This document shows, piece by piece, positions 1 through 12,480 of a DNA stretch of 64,000 bases. The DNA is taken from the NCBI GenBank assembly GCA_022419385.1, contig JAJUBI010000005.1, positions 310,001 through 374,000 on the forward strand, written 5' to 3'. The notes below the pieces were generated by a model that was not told where the DNA came from, made no database searches, and saw only the letters and a program-made list of their open reading frames with translations. The stretch comes from Paraconiothyrium sp. Pb-2020 (lineage: Eukaryota; Ascomycota; Dothideomycetes; Pleosporales; Didymosphaeriaceae). The translations under genes were made by a program, and so were the position numbers. Each line of letters starts with the position of its first letter. Position 1 is the first letter of the stretch.

Positions 1-1971
1 TCACATTGAATTAGTAGGCGATGCTGTGTAGCCCCATGTCGAAGAAGCAAGCGAATTTCCTGTTTCTGCATGTCAGCTTCCTCAAGCGGCACTATTGTAC
101 CTCTTTTGGGCTGTTTTGCATATTGTAGAGTCGCTACTGAAGCTTGCAGATGATAAATATATACAAATTATAGAAGTACAGTGCATGAACAGTACTGCAT
201 CTGGGGATATTCGTGGAGGCTGAGTTATACTGTGAGGTACGAGTACGGTGTCCAAACTCAGTAACCCGCAGAAGTTGCTTCCGATCGGTATGTACCTACC
301 ATCCTAGACCGGACCTCCAGCCAAACCAAATCTACAACCTGGCCTGCTATCTTCCAACCCTCAGTGGCCTGAGCAACAATGCGAAACACAGCCCCTTCCA
401 GCACATTCTCACCGCATCGCACAACCCCCACCGTCGCACAACCCGCCTCATCGTCGTCCACCGAAACGTGAAGCAACTCGGCGCCCCGGCCACACACGAC
501 ACCTGTCCTTGCCCACCCTGGACGCCGTACTCCACAGTCCGCATTCCAGACCTCTCCCCCGCCCCACCACCGTCCTGGACACTGCGAAGTTCAGTAAATT
601 GAGTAACGCCAAGCCCGCGGCGCCACGTGCGTCACCGCGCAGCTACGCGCAGACGCGCCCGTTGGACCCCTGGTGCGGGCGGGCGCTGCCAGGTTTACCG
701 ATCCCCGCTTGCACTTCGATCGCTCTGGCCTTGTCGCAACTCTTTTGCAGGAGGGATTTTCGGGGTCTGGAGCGTGGGATCGGCGGGTGGGAGGGGGCGT
801 GTGGGAAGGTAGGCTTACTCTTACCCTTGCGGTTACCCTTGCGGTGGGGCGGGCGACGAGGATGAGGAAATGGGAAGTTTGTGGAAATGGTCGTTTGATC
901 GTGGGTGGAGCATGAGGGCTGGCTGGAATGCGCTGGAAGGATTAACATGATTTTGAGGTGGGACGGTGGGGTGAAATCTCGACACGATCTGGAAAGGTGC
1001 TGGGGATCTTGCAGTGTTCGGGTGGAGAATTGTCTGGGCTGGATTCGAACTTTGTGATGGAGTTTTTCGGAATGCGCTTGAAGAGGGTCACCTAATGGGT
1101 GGAGGTTCTGCGGTGGGGTGCGCGTTGCGATGCGGATCTCAGAATTCGCTGGGGATCTTGCATGCTGGATTCGTTTCAGCACCTCGTTGCGGAATGCGGA
1201 CGCGCGTGCAGCAGCTCAATCTGGGTATTTCGTACCACGCGCATGTGAGTGCGTTTTGGGGTCTGCTTTCCACGAAAGGCGGGTAGCTAAAGTCACACAA
1301 GGCTAGGTGTCAAGTTTTGGGATGAAACAAACATGTGAAGTGCAATCGTGTTGTTGGTATTCTAGAACAACTAAAAGCGAGTCTGAAGTAAACAGTGCGG
1401 CCGTGACTGTGCCTGCAGCGGCGCGTAGGTGGCAAATGCGAATCCTCCCAAAGTGAAGTGGATCCCTGAATGGATGAGGCTGCGGGTTCGCAAGCCAGAC
1501 GCCGTTCCTCCCTGTAATAACTCCTCCCGCAAAGATCAAGTCTGCCCTCCAGGGCTGGTATACAAATTGAAAGTTTAACGGAAAAAACGCTAATTCAAGT
1601 CCACCTAAGTCGAAATCCGTGTAAATGCTGCGCTGATCCTCCGAGAAATGCTGAGTGCGTCCACGTTGTGGACAATGTCGCTAAGGTAGTAGTATCGTCA
1701 TGTCGTCAAGCCGTAGCCGTGTACTTTTGATGCCGAAGAATGGCGTTTGGCTAGGCTACCGGCCCCGGTTGAGCGATGCTGCAGCGAGCGAGGCGAAGGA
1801 CGATGTCATGGCCGAGTATGCGGCTGCTGGCTGGCTGTTGACAGACGATATGGATGACGAGCTGTTGGTGCGGATGGATTGCAGGTTGAGTGTGATGCAC
1901 GAGTCGCAGCGGCCGTTGAGAGCATTGCAGCGGCCTCGGCAGCCGCGCTCGTAGTTGACGCAGGAGAACAT

Positions 1972-1987
1972 TGTGTGTGTGTGTGTA
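1972..1987. repeat. (TG)n microsatellite
   Basis: An uninterrupted run of about eight TG dinucleotides in gene-free sequence. Confidence 0.9.
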
Positions 1988-4933
1988 GGTGGTGGTTGTC
2001 TTTGTTGAGGTGTGTATGTAGAGCGTTGTCTAGAGAGTTGCTAGTCCAGCGGGCGTCGGAGAAGTTATGGGCAAATCGTTCCGGCTCGGAGGGAGACAGA
2101 TATGATATATATAATGCGTGATGCCCGATGATGTCGTCTGAATTACTAGCGATGCAGGGTTTCGGTTGGCTAGTCGGGTCTCGCCCGTTGTTAAACCCGC
2201 GTAATCCGTCCAAGGTTGGGCGGCGGCAGTAGTGCAGACGGGCCTGTCGACGTATGCCTGTGTAGAGGGATGGCCAATGGGCGTTCGAGCAGTCGTTGGG
2301 AGCGCGTACGTTTGGGTTACAAGTGTCGATCTTGGGCTGTGAGAGGATGCGAAACGGGGCGGACTGGATCGGAGGTACGAAAATACTGGAATTCAGGAAT
2401 CCGTCCTCTCCTTAAATCCTCAGCACAACGTGCCTTGACCGGGCTGCGGCCGAGCCCAAGAAGCCCAGACGGTGGACCGGAATACCAGTGCGCCAGGTGT
2501 GAAGCGGTCCAGCCGGATGGGGTGGGTCATTCACAGGCCCCCGGCTTGGTCCGCGCCTTCGCACTCTTGCTCACCAGCACACCAGGGTCTCGTGCACGCA
2601 TGCACCCCGCCCGTCTCGCCTGGGCTTCCTGGTCGTGAGCACTCTTCTGCCTGCCGCCGGATGGCCCTGCGCAAAGACCCTGATAACCTGATTTTTCGGC
2701 ACTGAAGATTGCGCGCGGTGGAGGCTGAGCGGATGCGCGGCAGCAGCCACACGCCCATGAAGCCTCTGACGCATGCACAGGCACACCGAATTCGATACTA
2801 CACCGCACAATGTACCGCACCGATTCTGCAGCAGCTTCTATTTCTCTCCCCTCCAAGATGCAATGTCGCGACGAAAGCGGTGCTGCGGTGACGAGTTCGG
2901 GGCGTACTCGTTGGTCCGGAAATAACATTGCGTGTATCATCTATCCAATTGCCTGCGCAACAGAGCTTCCCTTTCGAGCACCCCAACCCTTGGACACCTG
3001 CGCACTTTAGTCATCACGTGTAGTCTTACAGCTCCAGCCGTTGAGATTACGTTGCGCTGCATGGCTCGCTTACTGATGAGTGATTAGAACGAACCGTTGG
3101 AAATTCACCGCACGACGACGGCCATAACACGGCGCCGAGCAGAACGTTGACTCACCGTCCATGTACAATTGGCCCTGAATACGACCGTACGGTCTTGTTT
3201 CGGTCCCTTCGTTGGTTCACCGGACAGTTTGCGCCCGATGAGTTGTCAACCTGTTGCTGGGCCACGTACCCCTGCTGTTTTGCACTGTGTGCTTTATCAG
3301 GTACACTGCGTTTCACAAGTTACTCGTAAAACCGTGCTCACAAATATTCCCCTGGACCGGTTCATTCCTCCAATGTGCAGCAGTCCTAGCTCTCGCATCA
3401 CCGCGCGTCTGCCCAGCGATCCCCGCGCCCAACAATTCTCCTGACATACTGTACAACCCACCTCAGCCTCACCCTACGGAACTCCCGGCTCGGCCCTCGA
3501 GTACTCCACCCCCGATATACCGTACCATCCCATCATCTTCCAGTCCACGCGTATCGGCCTCCGCACCTTCCGTTTCCGTCCCAAAACCCCTCCCGTCGAA
3601 TCTCTCACGCGCGTCGTCCGCTGTAGGCACTTTGTCTAAGGCACGCGGGCGTTTTAGGCTGCCGTTGTGGGCTGAGCGGGATGTTTTAGACGCGGTGGGT
3701 TTTGTGGGCCTGGGAGATCAACGTCGATCTCCGAACTTTCGGTTGAGCGATCGGATCGTCTTGCGTAGGGCGGTTCGCAGATTGTGAAACGGCGAAGTTA
3801 TATATATATGAGATGAAGGGAGGCCTTTTTTGCGGCGCTGCGGGGCTGTTGTGCAGCGGTGCGAGAATAATGGGGGATCATCCTTGATAGGTGAAGTTGA
3901 AGGGCTCGGGGGCTATACTTCTGGTGCGCTAAGGTATATTGCGTTGACGTGCGTGAAATGTCGACGGGGCTGTCTGAGAGAATGCTCACTCGCTCACTAG
4001 GCTTGCCTAAGTGGGAAAGCTTACATGTTTCCGTTGATTACAGCGCTAAAAGGCTTGTCGTAGCCAAGCAAAACTTCATCTACGCAGTGTCACGTCTTCT
4101 AACATCTGCAGATTATTTTGGGGCGCCATTTGCTGTCGAAACCATTGCTTAGAGTAGCTCGGACCGAGAGCCTGACAAAGCCGTTAGATATGGGAAGGGA
4201 CATTGTCATCTCCCAGAAACAGCCTTGCGCCTCATGTTGCACCGCAACGTCTCAAGCAACAAATTCACGTAATGGTCCTAATACCATAATTCGCACGTGG
4301 TTCGAAATCTCCGAGCGTATTAAGGTGAAACTCATGGAGTTCTCTTAGGCATTCCCATGCTTCCTAAGAAGCGCCCTGTTAAGCACCACAGCTGCTATAC
4401 TGCACATCAAAAGCTGTCTTCGAAGAACGAAAGGAAAACATGGAATATCAGGCATAGAGCTCCTGTTTATATTAAAAGCGGGCTTCCTCATGCGTTTCAC
4501 GTAGCACTGCTGCGTCTACGCTTAAGGTACTACCCTTTGACACGCTTCGACGGAGCCTTTGAGGATGCAATATCACACTGTCACCCGTGGACGAGAGAGA
4601 GGTTTAAAGATACTACGCCTCGTTCCCGAGCAACAGCGTCCCTTTAAGCAAGCATGGGTCGACTCCATTTTGTTCACGCAAGCTGAGGCTGGCCGTTTCG
4701 AACATCGGACCTGGGAACGCCGAGACGCGAGCGGATGGATGATTATTCAAGGCGCCTTCCCTTGGAAAGAAACGCGTCAATAGGCAGCTTTTCTTCTCTC
4801 GTTAACCGGTGGTGTCATACTGATGAAGACACGAGTGTTGCAGTGTTGTAGTCATCAATTGATGATGGGATGTGGACAAGGTCGACGATCTGTCTAGACT
4901 TGCGATTGTGTTAGAGGTTTGGTGATAAGCATA

Positions 4934-5233
4934 ATGCCTGTAGTAAATAGTATGCCAGGTACTTTTCCGAGGCCGGGATTCATCAATACGCTCGTGTCCA
5001 GCGATTTGTCTTATTCCTATGCTATTGAGCTTTTTGGACTAACGACACCTCGCGACTTGCGTCTTACCCACTCACAGCTTGTTACGTACACCTTTCGAGA
5101 ATTCAGGTCAACCCTAGATTTGCCCCAGAACGTAATATTTGCATTGAAAGGATTAGACCTTCATTTTGAATTTCAACGACTTAGAATAGTGCAGGTGTTG
5201 TACGAAGGGTTTTGTCGTCGGGATGTGGAGTGA
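4934..5233 (+). CDS. Weak candidate: small hypothetical protein (about 99 aa)
   Basis: An open frame beginning at an ATG and ending in TGA. The predicted peptide has no family I recognise, no signal peptide and no membrane segment. Its composition is more balanced than that of the surrounding chance frames, and it holds a stretch around FALKGLDLHFEFQRL that could form a helix. There is no intron and no supporting neighbour. It may equally be a random open frame. Confidence 0.18.
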   Translation: MPVVNSMPGTFPRPGFINTLVSSDLSYSYAIELFGLTTPRDLRLTHSQLVTYTFREFRSTLDLPQNVIFALKGLDLHFEFQRLRIVQVLYEGFCRRDVE

Positions 5234-5574
5234 ACTGCGGTAAACCACTTTAGGTTAGGTCAAGTCCTTGAAGGTTCGGATCAGTCTCTACCGTCGGACA
5301 ACGACAAATACATGTATCCAAGGCTGTGTGCATAGATTGCTCAATGCAACCTTAATACCGAGCCTCGCACTCCTTAAAACCGCAGAGCGAGTACCGCGTG
5401 GCATTCGCGCAACTTCCGGATAAACACTAATTTCGGAGTTATTCCGCACGCCGCTCACAAATCCGACAAACTAGTGGACGGATCCGGTATCGGCAGATGC
5501 AAGAGGATCTGATAAGATCCCCAGGTCCTCCACGACATTGAAAGTTCTACTTGATGCGAACACAGTTGCTGGTG

Positions 5575-5582
5575 TATATAAG
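5575..5582 (+). promoter_or_regulatory. TATA-like box of the flavoprotein gene
   Basis: The string tatataag lies about 90 bases before the chosen ATG at 5668, a reasonable position for a fungal TATA element with a short 5' leader. Confidence 0.45.
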
Positions 5583-5667
5583 CTCTTTTGTGGTTCTCAT
5601 TGGGCTAGATCTGCAATCGCAGCATTGGAAATTTATCACTAGATCTATCGTGGATTCAAAGGACAAC

Positions 5668-7105
5668 ATGACGGCCAGGAATGTTGTAGTGATTGGTGGC
5701 AGCTATGTCGGTAAGTGATACGATAGTTACGAGAGACGCATTGCGAAGAGGCAGAATAGCGTTAACGACAATCCCATCGTTCGAGTGCTATTGGATAACA
5801 ACCATAAACTAACTCATTATAAAGGCATGAACGTAGCAGAACAGCTTGCAAAAGCAGCTCAAGGACGCTTCCGCGTACTCCTCGTTGAAAAAAACAGCCA
5901 CTTCCAACATCTCTTCGCCTTTCCACGCTATGCGGTAACAACCAAAGTCCCTACCAACAAAGCCTTCATTCCTTACCAACCTAGCCGTCTCGGAGAAAAC
6001 GGCGCATTCGTCCAAGCATCCGCAATTGGCCTCACGAAATCCGCAATACAGCTCGACCGCAAAGTCTCGCTGGACGGCGAGCAAGTCGACAGCATCCCGT
6101 ATTTTGCTTTGGCTATTGCGACGGGGACAAAGCTCTCTCCGCCCTCGAACGTCCCAGGCGAAGACAAATTGTCTCGCACGGCGTATCTGCGCAGACATGC
6201 CGAGCAGGTGGAGCGCAGTGAGCAGATCGTCATCATCGGTGCGGGCGCCGTTGGTGTGCAGATGGCTCTTGATGCGAAGGAGCTGTACCCTGCGAAGAAC
6301 ATCACACTAGTTCACTCGCGGGAAAATGTAATGAACAAATTCCACCCCGGCCTGCACCAGGTGGTCAAAGAAAGAGCGGATGAGCTAGGGCTCAAGCTGG
6401 TGCTGGGAAAAAGAGTGAAACTGCCAAAGGACGGCTATCCCGTGAACAAAGGCAGATTCGACGTGGAATTAGTGGACGGGACGAAGATCCCTGCTGACCT
6501 TGCTGTGAGTGAAGCACTGCAAAACGACGAGAGGTTAGTAAGCTGAACCACAGGGTAGATCACCTGCAACGGCATGACGCCCCAGTCCGAAATCATCCGC
6601 TCGTTGTCACCAGCCGTCATCGACGAGCAAGGCTACATCTCCGTAAAAGACACCCTGCAGATAAAAGACGACCGCTTTCCCAACGTTTTCTCTCTTGGAG
6701 ACATCGCCGCAACGGCAGCACATAAAGCCGCAAGGCCGTAAGTGTCTCCCTTGATGCTCTACTGCAAGAAATAAGCCGTGATACTAACCCCACACAGAGC
6801 CATCAAGCAGGCAGAAATCGTCGCCAAAAACGTCGTCCATCTTCTCAACCAAGAACCCCTTGAAAGTTACCAGATCACTGACCCAGCGGCTATTCATCTC
6901 ACGTTGGGCATCGCAAAGAGTGTGATTTTCCGTAATCCATCGCCGGCATCTGGTAATGAGCCCGTGGTCATGCATAAAGATGATGGGTAAGCGTTCATTC
7001 GCGTTACTTTTGGTTTTCGAACTGACCTACGGTAGATCGCTGGATATGGGTATTGACGGCGTCTGGGCGCGGAGAGGGGCTGATGTTTCGAACCCGAATC
7101 TGTAA
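5668..7105 (+). CDS. AIF/FSP1-like FAD-dependent NAD(P)H oxidoreductase
   Basis: Five exons (5668-5710, 5825-6504, 6559-6737, 6798-6986, 7036-7105) join in frame to give 386 residues, the usual length of the AMID/FSP1 branch of the pyridine nucleotide-disulfide oxidoreductases. The first exon encodes the FAD-binding Rossmann turn VVIGGSYVG (residues about 6-14), which the first intron splits. A second dinucleotide fold, IIGAGAVGVQMA, sits near residue 152 for NAD(P)H. FSLGDIA near residue 285 is the C-terminal FAD-contacting motif. No mitochondrial presequence or membrane helix is visible, so cytosolic or lipid-surface location is likely. The family transfers electrons from NAD(P)H to quinones or other acceptors; the substrate here is unknown. 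All splice sites are GT-AG and keep frame through conserved motifs. Confidence 0.9.
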
Positions 7106-7604
7106 GGTGTGTGGCTATTTGGGGGTGGGGTGGAGAGACGTAAAGGTCTCGTTGTTGGAGGGTGTTGATGAGAAGATGGGTCAGGGCTTGCGATTCATTT
7201 CAGGTTTTTGAAGATGGTTTACAGCTATTACGTTTCTCCCATTTCGATAATTCGTACATTCTGAGCGGCATAGAGTAAGAAGCGGGTTTCTAGGCATAAA
7301 TCTTATCGCGTCGCGTCGACGACGTCTAGGGATGCCATGCGTTGTTGTAAAGCAACCGCATGTATTGCGTGAAGTTTCCATGACACTTATCGATTCGTTT
7401 ATATTTTCTGTAAAGTCTGCCCAGCTTTGAGCAGGTTACGGATCGGATGCGCAGACTGTACCGATCCGGTTTCAGTGCTTTCTCGCTAGGCGGCAACCAA
7501 AGTCAAATCAAACAATGGCTGCTCACGAGCAGGAGCAATTGAGCAAAAGTTGAATCAACTGCTAAACCGGTCCAGACACCTGCAACGCGTCCCAATCCTC
7601 CACC

Positions 7605-8200
7605 ATGCCCTCCTTGCCTTCTGTAGCAGCCATTATTGCGCCAGCCCACCTTTTCGCATATTCAACCCTCCTCGGTACGCAGCTCTACCAAAGCTTCGTA
7701 ATGGTGAAAGTGGCATATCGAGCACTACCACCCGAAGCGTTCACCACTTTACAGAAGCGCGGTTTTCCGGTCTATTTCTTTTATCAATCGGCTTTGATCG
7801 GTGTTACTGCCATCACGTTCCCACACGGTCCGCTTGCTTTAGTCAAGAGCAAGGGAGATTGGATACCGTTTGCTGTTGCTATGGCTACGGCGGTTTTGAA
7901 TACGGCGGTTTATGGACCGAGAACTAGTAGGTTGATGATGATTAGACGGACTCTGGGTATGCTACGCGACATCCTCATTGGAGAAGTTTTGTCCAGAATG
8001 TGTACGGGCTGACATCATGATCAGCGAATCGGCGTGTCGACGCAGTGGGATCGCATGTTGGCGCCAAAGAGATGGATGAGGTTAAACGAGCGTTCTCTCG
8101 GAATCATGCGATGAGCATTCATCTGAATCTCGTTACGATTGGAGCGACTTTGTGGTACGGATGGAGGTTGGCTTCGAAGCTGGATTTCGGTACAATCTAG
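7605..8200 (+). CDS. TMEM205/DUF4149-like small membrane protein
   Basis: Two exons (7605-7956 and 8025-8200, intron 68 bp) give 175 residues. The sequence matches the layout of the fungal TMEM205-like family. An N-terminal hydrophobic helix is followed by SFVMVKVAYRALPPEAF and LQKRGFPVYFF, the family's typical LP...F...LQ...FPVYF stretch. A central hydrophobic segment (about residues 85-108) comes next, then a charged loop with FSRNHAMSIHLNL, and a final membrane helix ends a few residues before the stop. Four membrane segments are expected, with no cleavable signal. The human relative has been linked to drug tolerance, but the fungal role is unknown. It lies about 500 bp downstream of the flavoprotein on the same strand. 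Confidence 0.8.
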
Positions 8201-8478
8201 ATTAACGGTCGGCTGTGCGCAACAACTCGATACATATCGGAGATGGCCGTCAGAAGTGTACGATAGATGTTATTGAAACTTGCTATTGCGCGTTTTGCTG
8301 TTGACGAACAGTCCGACTTGGGGCCAAATTTACATGTAGGCTACGGGAAAGGAGCGTTTTTCCTATTAAGCACTAGCGTAAAGTCGGATCGGTGTAACAG
8401 CTACATCCGTTCCGCTTCGTCTATGCCCGCTGCTGTATCTCTCGCATCCTCACTCCGTCCTCCCTCTCCCGGGTCGGT

Positions 8479-10927
8479 ATGGAGCATACTGAAGATTCCG
8501 TCTCCGTAAGGCCTTCCAATGCGCGTGTGCAGCAGGCATGCCAGCGTTGCCGTTCGCTTAAGACGCGATGCCTACCAAGCGAGCAGTCCGGAACGTGCCA
8601 AAGGTATGACTTCCAGTGTTCTCGTGCGATAGCTTTGTCATTTAGTGTTAGGCTTGACTGACCGTCTTTAAGATGCTTTACCGCCAAGCGTGAATGTGTA
8701 TGGGCTGACGTCCCACGTCGCCCTCGTCGCGTGCGCGGGCCATCGTAAGCTTGGTCCTTCATGATAACTTACCAACTCTGAAACTTCAAAGTCGCATTTC
8801 CCAGGTAGAGCAGAAGATTGATGGTATTGTCGCCAGTCTTGTCAAAAAAAGTTCTATTGACACAGGCGGGACTTCCACATCCCCACTTGAGAGGCCACCT
8901 CGCACCACGACTGGGACCCACAAGCTCGCCGGAAGGGACCGACCAATAGCTCCTGGAAGTTGGCTAATGTTCCCGGAGTCGTTCGAGGAACAAACACCGC
9001 TGCCGAGTGTCCATGAGCCAGTCGACGTAGCTGATCAAGGCCCTGAAACGGAAGCTGATATAGAAGATTCTGCTCACGATCGAAATTATGTCGCAGAGTT
9101 GCGTAGCATACATGATTTCGGTGATAAAGACGCTAATGATCTCAAACCCACTGATCCATTACGTCCTAAACGAAAGCCGGAACCTCCCATAGACGACGAG
9201 CAAGTACAAGAACTTCTGCGCAATGGTGAGGCAGAAAATCTATTGGGCGTCTACCGGTCGATGTGTGTAACCTTCCCGTTTGTACCTATAGACGATGTGC
9301 TCTCTGCTGCTCACTTGCATGCTACGAAGCCCATGTTGTTCCTCGCCATCATCACAGTGGCCACTTGGGACAATCACAAGTTACAGCGTCATCTAGACAG
9401 AGTATATCGAAAACAATTGGCAGATCATACGTACATCCGCCCGCGGAGGACGATACAACTATTACAAAGTGTTCTTGTATATCTATCAAGGTATTAAACA
9501 TGTGCTCTATACCACGTACAGAAAATTCTGACGGATCAGATACCACTTTGTATTCAGCCACAAGACTCAGCAGATATACTTCATGCAAACAACAGCAAAT
9601 GGGCTTGCGCTTGACCTTGGGCTGTACCAGAAGTCGTCTCGACCACTTATGGACTTCCCCGGACGGCCGTCACCTTCGGCGTTGTCTGTAACGGAGCAAT
9701 TAGAGCGACAGCGAACGTTTCTAGGATGTTATTATCTGTCGTCACAGTGAGTTACATACTTTCGATCTATCATCTAGATGCCATGAGCTAACTCTCGCAG
9801 GGTCGCTGCCGGGATGCAAAGACCTAACCTGCTCAAATATACAGAATACATGAGTCAATGTAGCAGAGAACTTCGAGACCACCGCCAGTATCCATCGGAT
9901 GCGATCATCGGGCATCTTCTAGAAATAAGGCGTCTAGACGATCAGATACAAGACTGCTTCTTCACAGAAGAGACTGCTGCGCTTGATATCACCGATCCTC
10001 GCATTTCGATGAATTTCCGGTTTCTAGAAAGCCAACTAGAGCAATGGAAGCGCGGGCGCTACAGTGACGAGTATCAGATCCGTGAGTCATGGGTTCTATC
10101 GTAACAATCGCGCTAACGTCTTGAAAAGTCTTTGATCTTGCCTCTGCATTCACTGATATGCAGCTACATAGCATAGCTCTTCGGGCTCCGCCAACAACAC
10201 ACCAGGGGTACACTGCTGATTCGACGCGTCTGAACGCTCTTCTCGCTACCCTCGAAGCTTGCAAGCGCTTTCTTGACACGTTGCTGGCTTGTCCCCCGTC
10301 AAACTATCACATCCTCGGTTTCTCAGAGTGGTTTCGCATACCACTTGTTGCGATGACACTGGCGCGCCTCTGCATCCCGAGTGATACGCACACCGCGGCG
10401 CAATGGGATGTGAAAGCAGCCCACGAACGAGGGCGCCTAGATCTCTACCTCGAATCGCTCTGCTATCGGATGAAAGGATTGAGTACTTACAAGCGAACGC
10501 AATCCTTCCATCACGACTTCTACTGGGCGCTGGAAATGATTATGGATTCGACCAAAATCTGGTTCGTAAAGAAGGTCAATGCGAGAACGACACGCTCCAA
10601 TGGGATACCGACGCCGGACACTATGCAGAGTCTCACTAATGGGCTAATGGCCGACGGCTCGGGTGGTTCTTCCACGTCTGCGATGCCTGAGACTGGAGGT
10701 TGCCCATATGCAGCGCTGGATCAGGATTCAAGTATGAATGGTGACATCGCAAACGATCCGTTCGCTTTCATGCGAGACGTAGACTTTGACATGGACAAGT
10801 AAGACCTCTTGCGTCGCTCTAACGTTCAAAATTCTAACCACTAATCCTTCTCAGATTCTTCGATGCCGGTCTTTGGGGCGACGAAACGTACTTCAACATG
10901 GGCTTCAGTGGTGGTGGGCGCTTATAA
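8479..10927 (+). CDS. Zn2Cys6 (GAL4-type) transcription factor
   Basis: Seven exons join in frame to 708 residues: 8479-8603, 8673-8744, 8792-9490, 9540-9746, 9801-10081, 10129-10798 and 10855-10927. The six zinc ligands are C21, C24, C31, C40, C43 and C50. An intron falls between C40 and C43, which is common in fungal Zn2Cys6 genes. A short coiled region (ISQVEQKIDGIVASLVKK) follows the zinc cluster and fits the linker/dimerisation element. The rest is the helical regulatory domain, with the segment FMQTTANGLALDLGLYQ resembling the fungal-specific factor core. The C-terminus is acidic and ends in a glycine-rich tail, a possible activation region. Targets are unknown; the neighbours suggest a local accessory locus. 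Confidence 0.88.
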
Positions 10928-11279
10928 TAGATCCATGACCAAGGCGAGTTCAGGTTATTGATATAATCAACCATCTTCACTCACGATCGTGAAATAGTGA
11001 CTTCTATAGATGTGCTTCCATCAGGATTACAACCGCCGGTAAAGGGATGCCTAACGAAAAATTCGAAGCAGCGGTTTGTTAGACGGCTGACGATGATCAG
11101 GATGCCTCGAGTATTTCGCATTTCTTAGGTGTTATCTCGCGTAATGACTCCTCGCGAAGGGTCGGAGTTGTACAGGCGATGTTACCTAAGCCAGGATCGT
11201 CAGCTAGTGACTCACAACATCTTCACCTTTCGGCATAACAACATACAGACTGTAGGCCTTCCGTCGCTCATTCCCTCAA

Positions 11280-11286
11280 TATAAAA
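11280..11286 (+). promoter_or_regulatory. TATA box of the GNAT gene
   Basis: TATAAAA about 52 bases upstream of the ATG at 11338. The rest of the 10928-11337 spacer shows nothing else I can name. Confidence 0.5.
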
Positions 11287-11337
11287 ACAATATCTGAGCC
11301 TTTCCAAGTCTCGTCGACACTTAACCATCGATTAAAA

Positions 11338-11979
11338 ATGGCCGTCCCCAACCTGAACTTTCACATCTCAACCCCGCGCCTAGAAATCTCCCACCTCGAC
11401 TCCAAATCCGACGCCCACTGCGACTTCCTCGTAACCCTCTATGGCACCGAGGAAAACCGTGCTCGCAACACCGTCGCATCTCCCATGCCAGATCGCGAAG
11501 CCGCGCGCAAGCAAATCGAGAGCAACGACCACATCTGGACCGATGGCTACGGGCGGTACTTGGTCAGTCTGAAAACTCCTACTTCCTCTACAGCCACAGA
11601 AGCAGAAGCACCTTTTTCAGAGAGAGCGAAGAGTTGCGAAATGATCGGCGTCGTATCAATGAAGTTCCGCAAATTCGAAGGCGCCCCGTTGGCGCCAGAC
11701 GTGGGGTATGGCTTGCTCCCTGCTTTCCAAGGGAAAGGGTATGCAACAGAGGCAGCAGCTGGGTTGGTGAAGTGGTTCGAGGAGGAGAAGGGGCAGAGAG
11801 AATTCTTTGGGTTTTGTGATCCGGACAACGAAGGTTCGAAAGGGGTGCTTAGACGGATAGGGTTCGAAGAGAGGGGTGTAATGAATATTAGAGGCATTAA
11901 ACCTGATGGTGGCATTATAGTGGGAATGGTGTTTAGTAAAGGCTTGACGCGAGAGTTGGAGGCTTATGGTTTGAGTTGA
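11338..11979 (+). CDS. GNAT-family N-acetyltransferase, RimJ/RimL type
   Basis: A single-exon gene of 213 residues. It starts with the RimJ-like pattern of a beta strand followed by TPRLEISHL. The acetyl-CoA-binding motif A is clear: GYGLLPAFQGKGYATEA near residues 123-140, with the Q-x-x-G-x-G/A pyrophosphate loop. It is followed by NEGSKGVLRRIGF, the asparagine and helix that usually close the fold. No signal peptide or membrane segment is seen, so it is probably cytosolic. The family acetylates amino groups of proteins, polyamines or small amines; the substrate cannot be told from sequence. A TATA box lies just upstream. Confidence 0.87.
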   Translation: MAVPNLNFHISTPRLEISHLDSKSDAHCDFLVTLYGTEENRARNTVASPMPDREAARKQIESNDHIWTDGYGRYLVSLKTPTSSTATEAEAPFSERAKSCEMIGVVSMKFRKFEGAPLAPDVGYGLLPAFQGKGYATEAAAGLVKWFEEEKGQREFFGFCDPDNEGSKGVLRRIGFEERGVMNIRGIKPDGGIIVGMVFSKGLTRELEAYGLS

Positions 11980-12480
11980 TGTTGGGGTGTGTTGAGTGGG
12001 TGGGAGGAGTGAGTCGTACATTATTTATTAAGCACATTACTTTATAAAATAGGTTCTTTTTGCATGTGCGTATTATCTCTTCAGCTCACGAAGCTTGAGA
12101 TGAATCTGTTGATGCGTACGATTTGAGTTTGTGAGTACTGTACATCGTCAACTCGCCTGAAAACTCAATAAACTCGCCTGAAAAGTACCTAAGGTGAGTG
12201 CTTGTCTGGCAACAGGCATCATGTTCTGTTAAGCAACAATCAAGATAGTTGCCGCCATTTGGTATGTGTTGGAACATTCGTAGCTCGACTTGGAGGATAT
12301 CGCTTCGTTTGATTGACATCATGACTCAGTCGGAGTCGGCCTTCGGAGATTCCGCGCAGCCGGACTTAATCGGCAAATTCGGGGATGACGATGATATAAG
12401 CGGAGCTGCCCTTGAATCAAGCTTTCGATACTGCATAATACTGTGCCGAGCATTTACAATCAATAAGAGACGGGCTCAAG
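11980..12480. other. Intergenic spacer
   Basis: About 500 bases between the GNAT gene and the next regulator. No coding signal is seen. A near-duplicate pair of short strings (actcgcctgaaaa and its copy about 20 bases later, near 12152-12186) is present but too short to interpret. Confidence 0.5.

Larger units (their letters stand above)
1..5574. other. Gene-poor left flank
   Basis: No gene can be supported here. There are many short overlapping frames on both strands, none with a recognisable domain, good start context or matching introns. The longest are about 180 codons (643-1182 on the minus strand and 3254-3787 on the plus strand). Both are proline- and serine-rich and look like chance frames in GC-rich DNA. 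A small frame at 4934-5233 is listed separately. Confidence 0.5.

Noticed and set aside
643..1182. 179-codon minus-strand frame
   Set aside because: Composition is random-looking (Pro, Ser, Arg, His), there is no domain, and opposite-strand frames are equally open.
3254..3787. 177-codon plus-strand frame
   Set aside because: Proline/serine-rich and without family resemblance. The start lies within unremarkable sequence, so it looks like a chance frame.
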